Source: Chloroflexota bacterium
GTDB lineage: Bacteria > Chloroflexota > Limnocylindria > Limnocylindrales > CSP1-4
Direction of reading: 5' to 3'
DNA length: 35,172 nt
Assembly: GCA_003169735.1 (NCBI GenBank)
Contig: PNAP01000034.1
Span: 4,706-39,877 of the forward strand
Part shown: in pieces, positions 8,766 through 16,767 of the stretch
Layout of the letters: every line of letters begins with the position of its first letter
Numbering within the stretch: the stretch's first letter is position 1
Notes under the pieces: generated by a model
The model's input: the letters and a program-made list of their open reading frames with translations, nothing else
Databases searched by the model: none
Told to the model about the DNA's origin: nothing
Made by a program: the position numbers and the translations under genes

Positions 8766-9950
8766 ATGCGCACATCATTCGCCGCTCCCTATCGATCTCG
8801 TCGGTTCCTGCTCGCGGTGGCCAGCGCCATCGGCCTCACGGTCGCCATGGTCGCTCCGACCGCGGCGACAGCCTCACAGTCGGTCGTCAGCAACCTGACC
8901 GAGATCGTGAGCGGGCTGAACCAACCGGTATTCGTGACCAACGCCGGCGATGACCGGCTCTTCGTCGTCGAACGGCCAGGCAAGATCGTCATCGTGAAGG
9001 ATGTCAGCGGCACCTGGCAGGTGACCGGCACGTTCCTGAACATGACAAGCCGGGTCAACGATGGCGACACCGAGCAGGGCCTCCTGGGGCTTGCCTTCCA
9101 CCCCGACTACGCGACGAACGGCTTGTTCTACGTCTATTACACCAACAGCGCCGGCAATGAGGTTCTCGCCGAGTACCACCGCGCTTCGCTCGACAAGGCC
9201 GACCCGAACTCCTATCGCGAGGTCCTGCACATCCAGGATCCGTTCACCAACCACAACGGCGGCTGGCTCGCGTTCAAGGGGCCGTATCTCTACATTGCCG
9301 AGGGCGACGGCGGCAGCGGCGGCGACCCGTACGGCAACGGCCAGAACAAGGACACGCGCCTGGGCAAGATCCTGCGCATCGATCCGCTCGATCCCCCGGG
9401 ACCGCGCAGTTTCAGCATCCCAGCTTCGAATCCGTTCGTCGGCAAGCCCGGCCGCGACGCCATCTGGGCATACGGCCTGCGCAACGCGTGGCGCGACAGC
9501 TTCGACCCCCTGACCGGCGACCTGTGGATCGGCGATGTCGGCCAGGATCGCTATGAGGAGATCGACCACGCCGGGACGGCTCGCGGCAAGAACTTCGGCT
9601 GGAACCTCGTCGAAGGCCGTCATCTGTACCCGTCCGGCGCCCTCTGCCAGACCGACTGCAAGACCCTGCCCATCATCGAGTACCCGCACGCGGTCTCGGG
9701 CGGCGACAACTGCGCCGTGACCGGCGGCTACGTCTCACGCCGGACGGGTGCCGACCTGTACGGCAACTACATCTTCGGCGACTTCTGCTCCGGTCGGATC
9801 TGGACGGTGCCGGCCGACTACCAGTACGGCGACCCGATGGCCGCGCCCTACCTGTCCGGGCTCGAGATCTCCTCGTTCGGCGAGGACTCGGCGGGCCACA
9901 TCTTCGTGGTCGACCTGGGCGGGTCGCTCTGGCAGGTGGACGGGACGTAA
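8766..9950 (+). CDS. Secreted PQQ-dependent sugar dehydrogenase family protein
   Basis: A 394 aa exported protein of the glucose/sorbosone dehydrogenase (soluble GDH) beta-propeller family, expected to oxidise sugars or similar polyols outside the membrane with PQQ. A Sec signal peptide occupies about residues 1-37 (arginines, then a hydrophobic stretch ending ATAASQS-like). Family blocks follow: LNQPVFVTNAGDDRLFVVER, TEQGLLGLAFHPDYATNG, NHNGGWLAFKGPYLYIAEGD with the likely catalytic His, RLGKILRIDP, AYGLRNAWRDSFDPLTGDLW, IGDVGQDRYEEID and AVTGGYVSRR. Four cysteines probably form two disulphides. The frame extends upstream to 8292, but ATG 8766 begins the signal peptide. No PQQ synthesis genes are in the window, and many members of this family have unproven cofactor use. 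Confidence 0.88.
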   Translation: MRTSFAAPYRSRRFLLAVASAIGLTVAMVAPTAATASQSVVSNLTEIVSGLNQPVFVTNAGDDRLFVVERPGKIVIVKDVSGTWQVTGTFLNMTSRVNDGDTEQGLLGLAFHPDYATNGLFYVYYTNSAGNEVLAEYHRASLDKADPNSYREVLHIQDPFTNHNGGWLAFKGPYLYIAEGDGGSGGDPYGNGQNKDTRLGKILRIDPLDPPGPRSFSIPASNPFVGKPGRDAIWAYGLRNAWRDSFDPLTGDLWIGDVGQDRYEEIDHAGTARGKNFGWNLVEGRHLYPSGALCQTDCKTLPIIEYPHAVSGGDNCAVTGGYVSRRTGADLYGNYIFGDFCSGRIWTVPADYQYGDPMAAPYLSGLEISSFGEDSAGHIFVVDLGGSLWQVDGT

Positions 9951-9963
9951 CCCTCAGCGCCAG

Positions 9964-9980
9964 GCGCGGCGACACCGCGC
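9964..9980. terminator. Short GC hairpin between convergent genes
   Basis: GCGCGG (9964-9969), 5 nt loop, CCGCGC (9975-9980): a perfect 6 bp stem, extendable by one G-U pair. It is in the 41 bp between the convergent sugar dehydrogenase and Fur-family stops. It has no T-tract. Confidence 0.4.
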
Positions 9981-9991
9981 TCGATCGCCGA

Positions 9992-10441
9992 TCAATCCCT
10001 GGCGGCGCACGCCCGGCACAAGCCGGACACGGTCACGTGGGAGAGGTCGACGCGAAAGCCGCGACTGCGGTGGAGTGACTCCACTAGGTCCTTGGCCTCA
10101 GGCGCCTCGAGTTCCCATGTTCCGCCGCACGACGAGCAATGCAGGTGCCCGTGCTCCGTCTCCGGCAGGACGTGGAATTCCTCGCGGCCGTTCGCGCCGT
10201 GGCCGTGCCGGATGACACCGAGTTCCTCGAGCACGTCCAGCGTCCGATAGACCGTCGAGGGGATCGTCTCGGCATCGACCGCGCGGCAGCGCTCGACCAG
10301 TTCAGCGCCGGTCACGTGTCCGTCGGTCCTGGCCAGGACCTCGATGAGGATGCGGCGCTGCGGGGTCCAGCGTAGGCCGCGCTCGCGCAGGCGATCGCGG
10401 ACACCGGTCCACAGCGGTTGGTTGGTCGGCGCGGTGGGCAC
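9992..10441 (-). CDS. Fur-family metalloregulator
   Basis: A 149 aa DNA-binding repressor of the Fur/Zur/PerR/Nur superfamily. The N-terminal winged helix covers about residues 10-90: [20 protein letters not shown] and the recognition helix [19 protein letters not shown]. The dimerisation domain has the regulatory metal site residues in [18 protein letters not shown], and a second cysteine pair, CRAC, at the C-terminus makes the usual Cys4 structural zinc site with CSSC. Which metal is sensed cannot be read. The GTG start at 10441 has TATGCT 6 nt upstream (leaderless pattern). It is divergent from the copper ATPase and close to a cobalt/nickel importer, so it is a candidate regulator of one or both; the operators seen near the ATPase look more CsoR-like than Fur-like. 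Confidence 0.9.
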   Translation of the reverse strand: MPTAPTNQPLWTGVRDRLRERGLRWTPQRRILIEVLARTDGHVTGAELVERCRAVDAETIPSTVYRTLDVLEELGVIRHGHGANGREEFHVLPETEHGHLHCSSCGGTWELEAPEAKDLVESLHRSRGFRVDLSHVTVSGLCRACAARD

Positions 10442-10447
10442 GGACGC

Positions 10448-10453
10448 AGCATA
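10448..10453 (-). promoter_or_regulatory. Putative -10 box of the Fur-family gene (leaderless)
   Basis: TATGCT on the minus strand, 6 nt before the GTG start at 10441. The first ATPase palindrome begins only 18 bp further upstream, so the same regulator could affect both genes. Confidence 0.4.
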
Positions 10454-10471
10454 CCGCGGTCGCCACGAGCG

Positions 10472-10488
10472 ATACTACGGGGGAGTAT
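10472..10488. promoter_or_regulatory. Operator candidate 1 (CsoR-like palindrome)
   Basis: ATACT-N7-AGTAT with a G-rich core (ACGGGGG). From memory it resembles the TACGGGGG-type sites bound by copper sensor CsoR upstream of bacillary copper export genes. It lies between the divergent Fur-family gene and the copper ATPase, covering the likely ATPase promoter. Confidence 0.5.
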
Positions 10489-10496
10489 GTTGTGGC

Positions 10497-10513
10497 ATAC
10501 TGGCATGGAGTAT
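10497..10513. promoter_or_regulatory. Operator candidate 2, overlapping the ATPase start
   Basis: A second ATACT-N7-AGTAT, with flanking C and G extending the arms to 6 bp. Its centre is 25 bp from that of the first. Its right arm includes the first two bases of the start codon at 10512. The core (GGCATGG) is less G-rich than in site 1. Confidence 0.5.
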
Positions 10514-13190
10514 GGCAACACCCGGACAGACCAGTGTCCAGCACGGTCACATCGAGATCAGCCTGCCCATCGAGGGCATGACCTGTGCGTCCTGTGTCAA
10601 CCGCATCGAACGATTCCTGAAGAAGACCGACGGCGTGGCAGAGGCCAACGTCAACCTGGCCACCGAGCGAGCGACGGTGACGGTCGATCTCGCGGTCGCC
10701 GGCCGCTCCGAACTCGTCAGCGCCGTCGAAGCAGCGGGCTACGCGGTCCGCGCCGATGCCGCGCCATCAGCGATGCTGGAGGCCGATCCGGAGGAACCGG
10801 AGAGGCGGCGCGAGCGGCAACAGCTGCTGGCACAGGCGCTCATCTCGATGATCGTGGCGGCACTGATCATGGTCGCGATGTTCGTGCCCCAGACGTCCGT
10901 GGCGATGACCGCCATCAACTGGGGGGCGCTCATCCCGGCGACGGCGATCCAGTTCTGGGCAGGCCGCCGTTTCTATGTCGCGGCCGTGCGGGCCGCTCGG
11001 CATCACACGACGAACATGGACACGCTCATCGTCGTCGGGACCAGCGCCGCCTGGGCGTACAGCGTCTTCGTGACCTTCTTCCCGGACATCATCCACGACG
11101 CCGGCCTGCATCCCCAGACATACTTCGACAGCTCGACCGTCGTCATCGGCCTGGTGCTCCTCGGTCGCTGGCTCGAGGCACGCGCCAAGGATCAGACGAT
11201 GGGCGCGATCCGGGGGCTGATCGGGCTCCAGCCACCGACGGCCCGACGGCTGGAGGACGGCCTCGAGGTCGATGTGCCGCTGGCCGAGGTACGCGCGGGC
11301 GATCTGCTCCGAATCCGACCCGGCGACAGGGTCCCGGTCGACGGCATCGTCGTCTCCGGCCAGACGGCCATCGACGAATCGATGTTGACCGGCGAACCCC
11401 TGCCGGTCGAGAAGGGTCCCGGCGATGAGGTCATCGGCGCGACCCTGAATACCTCGGGGACCGTGGTGATGCGGACCGTTCGGGTCGGGCGCGACACGGT
11501 CCTCGCCTCGATCGTCGAGCTCGTCCAGCGCGCGCAGGGCTCGAAGGCTCCCATCCAGCGCCTCGCCGACCGGATCAGTGAGGTCTTCGTGCCGCTCGTT
11601 CTGATCGCGGCCGCCGGCACTTTCGTGGTCTGGTTCGCGGTCGGTCCCGAACCGAGGGTCACGCTCGCCCTTACGGCGTTCATCGCCGTCGTCGTCATCG
11701 CCTGCCCCTGTGCGATGGGTCTCGCGACGCCGACCGCGGTGATGGTGGGGACCGGCCGCGCAGCCGAGGCGGGCATCCTCATCCGCAACGCGGCCGCGCT
11801 GGAACGCGCGGGAACGGTCCAGACCGTCATGTTCGACAAGACCGGCACGCTCACCTTGGGCAAGCCCAGCGTCTCCGAGGTCGTCGTCGAGCCCGGATTC
11901 GACGAGCGCGATGTGGTCGACCTCGCCGCCTCGGCGGAGCGCGGCAGTGAGCATCCGCTGGGCGCGGCCATCGTGGCCCACGGCCACCTCTCCGAACTTG
12001 GTTTCCGCGCCCTCGAACGGTTCGCGTCCCACAGCGGCAAAGGCGTGAGCGCCACGGTCGACGGCCACGAGATCGTGGTGGGAACCGCACGCCTGCTCGG
12101 TGAGATGCGCATCGCCGGCGTCGTCGAGGATCGCGACCTCGGTGGCGCGACCGCCGTTCATATGGCCGTCGACGGACGGTACGCCGCGAGGTTCGTGATC
12201 AGCGATCCGATCCGGCCGGAAGCCGCCCGGACGGTCCGGGAACTCCACGCCGGCGGCATCGAGGTGTGGCTGCTTACGGGCGACTCGCAGGATGCGGCCA
12301 GCGCCGTGGCCACGCTCGTCGGCATCCCCGCCGATCACGCCCGCGGCGGGCTGCTGCCGGCCGACAAGGCACGCATCGTCGCCGACCTCCGGGCGGCCGG
12401 CCGCGTGGTGGCGATGGTCGGTGACGGCATCAACGACGCTCCCGCGCTGGCGGGGGCAGACGTGGGCGTGGCCATCGGGACGGGCGCGGACGTCGCCGTC
12501 GAAGCGGCCGACATCACCATCATCAGCGGCGACCCTCGCCTCGTCGTTTCGGCCCTCGCCCTGTCACGGCGCACGACGGCCATCATCCGCCAGAACCTCT
12601 TCTGGGCGTTCGGCTACAACGTCCTCCTCATCCCCATCGCTGCCGGCGCGCTCTTCCCGACGTTCGGCGTCCTGCTGAGCCCCGCGATCGCGGCGGGAGC
12701 GATGGCGCTTTCGTCGGTCAGCGTGGTCGCGAACTCGCTCCAGTTGCGGCGCCTGCAGATCCGACCGGGTCCGGACGCCGGCCCCGCGCTCCGGCTGGGC
12801 CCCGTGGCGCGGGCGCGACAGGCCGCCTTCCTGGCGATGATCGCGATCGGTGCACTCGTCATCGGCGGCGGGACGCTGGCCATCGGCCAGGCTATCGAAG
12901 CCGGCGGCGAGCACATCGTCGTCACCGCGTCGAACCTGGCGTTCACGAATGGACCGCTGGAAGTCACCAGCGGCCGACTCGTCGTCGTCACGTTCACCAA
13001 CGAGGGCAATGTGTTCCATGACTGGCAGGTCGACGGCCTGGCCAATGTCGACGCCGCCGCCCGCCCCGGGCAGACCCAGGTCATCAGCTTCATCGCGCCG
13101 GCGCCGGGCCGGTACCCCTACCGCTGCACGGTCGATGGTCACGCTCAAGCGGGCATGACCGGCGTCCTGATCGTCGATCCGGCGGACTAG
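10512..13190 (+). CDS. copA: Copper-exporting P1B-type ATPase fused to a C-terminal cupredoxin
   Basis: An 892 aa membrane pump that uses ATP to export Cu(I). In order: N-terminal HMA domain (about 13-80) with GMTCASC (Cys25, Cys28), eight predicted TM helices, the TGEPLP actuator loop, the ion-channel CPC (398-400) in [11 protein letters not shown], phosphorylation Asp442 in [11 protein letters not shown], an SEHPLG nucleotide-binding His, and [18 protein letters not shown]. What is unusual follows residue about 770: a ninth TM segment ([20 protein letters not shown]) and a cupredoxin domain whose type-1 copper ligands are all present, His836, Cys872, His877 and Met882, with rusticyanin-like C-x4-H-x4-M spacing. 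The ninth helix would put the cupredoxin outside. ATG 10512 has no usable Shine-Dalgarno; upstream in-frame codons are not good starts. Two palindromes cover the promoter. Confidence 0.93.
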   Translation: MATPGQTSVQHGHIEISLPIEGMTCASCVNRIERFLKKTDGVAEANVNLATERATVTVDLAVAGRSELVSAVEAAGYAVRADAAPSAMLEADPEEPERRRERQQLLAQALISMIVAALIMVAMFVPQTSVAMTAINWGALIPATAIQFWAGRRFYVAAVRAARHHTTNMDTLIVVGTSAAWAYSVFVTFFPDIIHDAGLHPQTYFDSSTVVIGLVLLGRWLEARAKDQTMGAIRGLIGLQPPTARRLEDGLEVDVPLAEVRAGDLLRIRPGDRVPVDGIVVSGQTAIDESMLTGEPLPVEKGPGDEVIGATLNTSGTVVMRTVRVGRDTVLASIVELVQRAQGSKAPIQRLADRISEVFVPLVLIAAAGTFVVWFAVGPEPRVTLALTAFIAVVVIACPCAMGLATPTAVMVGTGRAAEAGILIRNAAALERAGTVQTVMFDKTGTLTLGKPSVSEVVVEPGFDERDVVDLAASAERGSEHPLGAAIVAHGHLSELGFRALERFASHSGKGVSATVDGHEIVVGTARLLGEMRIAGVVEDRDLGGATAVHMAVDGRYAARFVISDPIRPEAARTVRELHAGGIEVWLLTGDSQDAASAVATLVGIPADHARGGLLPADKARIVADLRAAGRVVAMVGDGINDAPALAGADVGVAIGTGADVAVEAADITIISGDPRLVVSALALSRRTTAIIRQNLFWAFGYNVLLIPIAAGALFPTFGVLLSPAIAAGAMALSSVSVVANSLQLRRLQIRPGPDAGPALRLGPVARARQAAFLAMIAIGALVIGGGTLAIGQAIEAGGEHIVVTASNLAFTNGPLEVTSGRLVVVTFTNEGNVFHDWQVDGLANVDAAARPGQTQVISFIAPAPGRYPYRCTVDGHAQAGMTGVLIVDPAD

Positions 13191-13226
13191 GAAGGTCTTG
13201 CGGAGCGACACCGGTCGCAGGTAGAC

Positions 13227-13246
13227 TGTCGCAACACGTTGCAACA
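13227..13246. promoter_or_regulatory. Metalloregulator operator candidate before cbiM
   Basis: TGTCGCAACACGTTGCAACA is a 20 bp palindrome with 9 bp arms and one mismatched pair. It contains TTGCAA-type half sites like those of the nickel sensor Nur in streptomycetes, though with 4 rather than 5 bp between them. A possible -10 (TAGACT, 13222-13227) abuts it, so binding would block transcription of cbiMQO. Confidence 0.5.
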
Positions 13247-13324
13247 GGGACTCGATGCATCCATCGTCCGCGTCGTGGCGTAGGAAGAGATGGTCGTCTG
13301 ATCGCATAGGAGAGCGGGATCGGC

Positions 13325-14608
13325 ATGCATATCCCTGACGGATACATCAGCCCGATCATGACGCTCGGCAGCGGGGCCATCACCGTCCCGGTCTGGTACA
13401 CGGCGACGCGGAAGGTCAAGGCCATCCTCGACAACCGGACCATCCCGTTGCTGGCGGTCTTCTCCGCCCTCAGCTTCACCATCATGATGTTCAACATCCC
13501 GGTCCCGGGCGGAACGACCGCTCACGGCGTCGGCGGGACGCTCGCGGCGATCGTCCTTGGGCCATGGGCCGCGGTACTCACGGTGAGTACCGCACTCATC
13601 ATCCAGGCGCTCTTCTTCGGGGATGGCGGCATCCTCGCCATCTTCACCAACTGCCTGACGATGGGCATCATCCTGCCCTTCGTCGGCTACGCGACGTACC
13701 GCCTCGCGTCGAGCCGGGCGCCGCTCCTCTCGACACGTCGGGCAGTGGCCGCCGGTATCGGCGGCTACGTGGGAATCACCGTTGCGGCACTCGTGGTAGG
13801 TATCCTGCTGGGCTTGCAGCCGATCCTCTTCACCGAGGGAGGGAGACCGCTCTATAGCCCGTATGGCCTCGAGACCGCGGTGCCGGCGATGCTCGCCGCA
13901 CACATGTTCGGGGCGTCGATCGTGGAGGCGCTGATCACCGGTCTCGGCATCGCGTACCTCCAGAAACGCCACCCGGAACTGCTCGTCTCACTCAAGAGCG
14001 TCTTCGCGGCGGACGCGATCACTCAGGGCACGGCCAGCCTTCGCCCGATGTGGCAGATCATCACGGGCACGGTCCTCGGTGGCATCGCCGTCCTGGCCGT
14101 AGTCGGGCTGGCGATGGGCGGCGGCGATCCCGGCCACCTGTTCGGGGCCGACTGGTCGACCGTCTCCGGGCCTGACATCGGCGTCATGCTGGCCGTCACC
14201 GCGGTCATCGCCTTCGTGATCGTCCCGCTCGCCTACCTCGTGCTTCCGAAACGCTTGAAGCGTGTCGGGGCGGCATTCACCGCCATCGCCGTGCTCGCGC
14301 CGCTCGGCCTCATCGCCCCCGGACTCGCTTTCGGTGAAGGCTCGACCGGCGATGTCCAGGCCGCCTTCGGCTACGTCCCACAGGGCCTGCACGACCTGGC
14401 CAATGTGTTCAGCGCGCCCCTCTCGGGATACGACATCCCGCTGCCCTTCTTCAATGGCGCGACATCCGGGCTGTGGCAGGTCGGCATCGGCTACGAGATC
14501 GCCGGCATCATCGGCATACTGCTCTGCGGGGGTGCCGTGATCGGCCTGACCAGACTCATCCGGCGGATCGGTGGATCAGCCGATCCCGCGGAAGCCCCGA
14601 CGACATGA
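13325..14608 (+). CDS. cbiM: CbiM-type cobalt/nickel ECF transporter membrane component
   Basis: A 427 aa polytopic membrane protein, the substrate-binding core of a Co2+/Ni2+ energy-coupling-factor importer. It begins MHIPDGYISP, in which the N-terminal amine and His2 form the known metal site. GGTTAHGVGGTLAAIVLGPW and FFGDGGILAIFTNCLTMGI are the further CbiM signatures. About nine or more hydrophobic segments follow. It is much longer than basic CbiM (about 220 aa): the extra C-terminal half (about 230-427) has more helices and an extracytoplasmic loop, and may replace the missing separate CbiN, as in CbiM/NikM-long forms. AGGAGAG at 13307-13313 lies 11 nt upstream, rather far. The stop overlaps the cbiQ start (ATGA). 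Confidence 0.92.
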   Translation: MHIPDGYISPIMTLGSGAITVPVWYTATRKVKAILDNRTIPLLAVFSALSFTIMMFNIPVPGGTTAHGVGGTLAAIVLGPWAAVLTVSTALIIQALFFGDGGILAIFTNCLTMGIILPFVGYATYRLASSRAPLLSTRRAVAAGIGGYVGITVAALVVGILLGLQPILFTEGGRPLYSPYGLETAVPAMLAAHMFGASIVEALITGLGIAYLQKRHPELLVSLKSVFAADAITQGTASLRPMWQIITGTVLGGIAVLAVVGLAMGGGDPGHLFGADWSTVSGPDIGVMLAVTAVIAFVIVPLAYLVLPKRLKRVGAAFTAIAVLAPLGLIAPGLAFGEGSTGDVQAAFGYVPQGLHDLANVFSAPLSGYDIPLPFFNGATSGLWQVGIGYEIAGIIGILLCGGAVIGLTRLIRRIGGSADPAEAPTT

Positions 14609-15465
14609 CCGCCGACGTTCGTCGCTCCGACGAGGGCCGCATCGGCTGGTTGGAGTCGTCGCTCGGCGGCATCTCCGAGTCGATCGAGCGAGCCGTCTTC
14701 ACCGAGGAGCACGCCCGAGGCGATGGTTGGCTCCAGGGCGTCGACCCGCGTGCCAAGCTGATGATGTTCCTCGTGACCGTGCTGGCGGTCGGCTTCACAA
14801 ACTCGGTCGTCGTCCTCATCGCCGTCTACGCGATCCTGCTCGCGACCGCGCGAGCCAGCCGCGTTCCCGGTGACTTCTTCATCAGGCGGGTCTGGTTGGG
14901 CATCCCGTTCTTCGCCGGGATCGTCGTCATCCCCGCGCTCTTCCTGGTGCCCGGCCCGCGGCTGTTCGACATCCCGATCGGGTCGGTCCACCTCGCGCTG
15001 TCGGCGCCCGGCGTGGCCGGAGCGATCCTGTTCGTGGCGCGGGTCGGCGTGAGTGTCTCGGTGGCCGTGCTGCTGGTGATGACGACGCCTTGGGCGGATG
15101 TGCTCAAGAGCCTCCGCGCCATCCACGTGCCGCAGATCTTCGTGCTGATCCTTTCGATGACCTACCGCTACATCTTCCTGTTCCTGCACGCCACGAACGG
15201 GCTCTTCCTGGCGCGCAAGAGCCGCATGGTCGCGCGCACCAGCGGCGGTGAGCAGCGGCGCTGGATCGCCGCCTCGATGGGCAACCTCACCGGTCGCGCG
15301 TTCAAGATGAGCAACGACGTCTACGCGGCGATGATGGCGCGCGGTTTCAGTGGCCAGATCCGGACGTATAACGCCGACCACATGCAGGCCTCGGACTGGA
15401 TCTCATTGGGTGGGACGCTCGCCGTCGCCGTCAGCGCGCTCATCGCGCAACGGATGCTACCGTGA
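14605..15465 (+). CDS. cbiQ: CbiQ-type ECF transporter T component
   Basis: A 286 aa transmembrane coupling protein that links the CbiM substrate unit to the CbiO ATPase. It has five or so hydrophobic helices between residues 50 and 285. The cytoplasmic coupling-helix region shows the Ala-Arg-Gly motif typical of T components in YAAMMARGFSGQIR. An N-terminal segment FTEEHARGDGWLQGVDPRAK is characteristic of CbiQ. ATG 14605 overlaps the cbiM stop by 4 bp, and its own stop overlaps the GTG of cbiO by 4 bp, so the three should be translated together. Confidence 0.92.
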   Translation: MTADVRRSDEGRIGWLESSLGGISESIERAVFTEEHARGDGWLQGVDPRAKLMMFLVTVLAVGFTNSVVVLIAVYAILLATARASRVPGDFFIRRVWLGIPFFAGIVVIPALFLVPGPRLFDIPIGSVHLALSAPGVAGAILFVARVGVSVSVAVLLVMTTPWADVLKSLRAIHVPQIFVLILSMTYRYIFLFLHATNGLFLARKSRMVARTSGGEQRRWIAASMGNLTGRAFKMSNDVYAAMMARGFSGQIRTYNADHMQASDWISLGGTLAVAVSALIAQRMLP

Positions 15466-16313
15466 CCGTCTTGGCCGAACGCATCGAGGTCGCCGACATC
15501 GCGCCGACGCGGACCGACGATCCGATCTTCCACCTGCGCGGCGTGAAATATGTCTACAACGGGCGGCACACCGCCCTGGACGGCATCGACCTCGATGTCT
15601 GGCCGGGTGAACAGGTCGTGCTGCTCGGCGCCAACGGCAGCGGCAAATCCACCCTGCTCAAGCTCCTTGACGGCATCTACGCTCCCAACGAAGGCACGAT
15701 GACGGCGCTCGGGTCCGACATCGCGGCGGTCGCCTCCGGGACCGATTCGTTCCGCTTCCACCGACGCGTCGGCCTGGTGTTCCAGGACCCGGATGTCCAG
15801 CTCTTCTGCGCCACGGTCTTCGACGATGTCGCGTTCGGGCCGCTCCAGTTGGGCATGACCCAGGCCGACGTCAAGGAGCGCGTCGACGAGTCGTTGGCAC
15901 AGATGGACATCGCACACCTGGCGCAGCGCGCGCCGTTCGAGTTGTCGGGCGGCGAGAAGAAGCGCGCCGCCATCGCCTCGGTGCTCTCGCTACGGCCGGA
16001 TGTCCTGCTGCTGGACGAGCCGACGGCGTCGCTCGACCCGCGCACGAAGTGGGTCCTGGTCGAGCTCATCCGAGCGCTCGGACGGGATGGTCGCACCATC
16101 ATCACGACGACCCATGAACTCGAGATCGTGCCAGGCATCGCCGGGCGGGTCGTCGTCCTTGGCGAGGATCGACGCGTGCTGGCGGACGGGACCCCGGACG
16201 AGATCCTTGGCGATCGCGATCTGCTCCTCCGCGCCAATCTCATCCACGAGCACCGGCACCAACATGACGGCGTCGTGCACGAGCACGATCACGAAGGCGA
16301 TCACCACCCCTGA
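15462..16313 (+). CDS. cbiO: CbiO-type ATPase of the cobalt/nickel importer, with His-rich tail
   Basis: A 283 aa cytoplasmic ABC ATPase that powers the CbiMQ importer. It has Walker A LLGANGSGKST (about 54-64), the Q-loop in VGLVFQDPDVQLFCATV, the signature LSGGEKKRAA, Walker B VLLLDEPTASLDP and the switch His in TTTHELEIV. Residues about 262-283 form a histidine-rich tail (HEHRHQHDGVVHEHDHEGD and more), a likely Co/Ni store or sensor not needed for ATPase activity. The GTG start overlaps the cbiQ stop; the TGA is next to the YHS gene. About 30 residues precede the ABC core, slightly longer than usual. Confidence 0.93.
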   Translation: MTVLAERIEVADIAPTRTDDPIFHLRGVKYVYNGRHTALDGIDLDVWPGEQVVLLGANGSGKSTLLKLLDGIYAPNEGTMTALGSDIAAVASGTDSFRFHRRVGLVFQDPDVQLFCATVFDDVAFGPLQLGMTQADVKERVDESLAQMDIAHLAQRAPFELSGGEKKRAAIASVLSLRPDVLLLDEPTASLDPRTKWVLVELIRALGRDGRTIITTTHELEIVPGIAGRVVVLGEDRRVLADGTPDEILGDRDLLLRANLIHEHRHQHDGVVHEHDHEGDHHP

Positions 16314-16330
16314 TGGGGTTCGATCGGCTG

Positions 16331-16340
16331 AAGGAGGAAC
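16331..16340 (+). promoter_or_regulatory. Shine-Dalgarno deciding a TTG start
   Basis: AAGGAGGAAC, a near-ideal ribosome binding site, with 5 nt between GGAGG and an in-frame TTG at 16343. It argues against the ATG at 16313, which would place this sequence inside the gene. Confidence 0.6.
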
Positions 16341-16342
16341 CA

Positions 16343-16555
16343 TTGCATCACGATCAGCACCGCGCTGACCGACCGGCAGGCCCGGTCATCGATCCGGTCT
16401 GCGGCATGACCGTGGAACCGGACGAGGCCCGCAGCCGGGGCCTGCACAGCAGCTACCAGAACGTCGACTACTACTTCTGCGCCCGCGGCTGCAAGCTCGA
16501 CTTCGACGAGGATCCTTCCCGGTACCTGGACCCGTCCCACACGCCATCGATGTAG
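16343..16555 (+). CDS. Small YHS-domain metal-binding protein
   Basis: About 70 aa (80 if the ATG at 16313 is used). It is a single YHS domain: DPVCGMTVEPDEA followed by YYFCARGCKLDFDEDPSRYL, with the three cysteines and conserved FxxxPxxY of the family. YHS domains occur in heavy-metal ATPases and multicopper proteins and are believed to bind soft metals. A His-rich start (HHDQHR) adds to that. It is coupled to cbiO and close to the copper ATPase, so metal buffering or delivery is the natural guess. I prefer TTG 16343 because of the strong ribosome binding site. Confidence 0.85.
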   Translation: MHHDQHRADRPAGPVIDPVCGMTVEPDEARSRGLHSSYQNVDYYFCARGCKLDFDEDPSRYLDPSHTPSM

Positions 16556-16767
16556 TCGTCTCGGCGCCGTCGACAACGCATCCGAGGGATTTCCCGCGGA
16601 TCGGGGACGGGGAGATCCCGGCTGGCAAACCGATGGAGGCGGCGTACCATGTCCGTCTGAGCGCGCCCGATGCCCGGCCCGGATCTCGGACCAGCGCCGG
16701 TCCCGCGGCTGGGGAGCGATCGTGAGCAACGTGCCGCGAATCTGGGTTTGGCCTTGAGCCTTCTGGC

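Noticed and set aside
11570-11585. GGATCAGTGAGG inside the copper ATPase as another copy of the gap repeat
   Set aside because: Only about 8 bp match the core and it lies in conserved coding sequence.
10767-12338. A 523-codon minus-strand open frame inside the copper ATPase
   Set aside because: A mirror of GC-rich codons of the ATPase; the product is a His/Arg/Asp-rich string with no domain.
13191-13324. Possible cobalamin riboswitch upstream of cbiM
   Set aside because: The 134 bp leader is too short and the conserved B12-box GCCACTG is absent.
16600-16640. GGCAAACC stretch before the EAL gene, resembling part of a cyclic di-GMP-I riboswitch
   Set aside because: The required downstream GACGCAAAGC block and the matching stems are not found.
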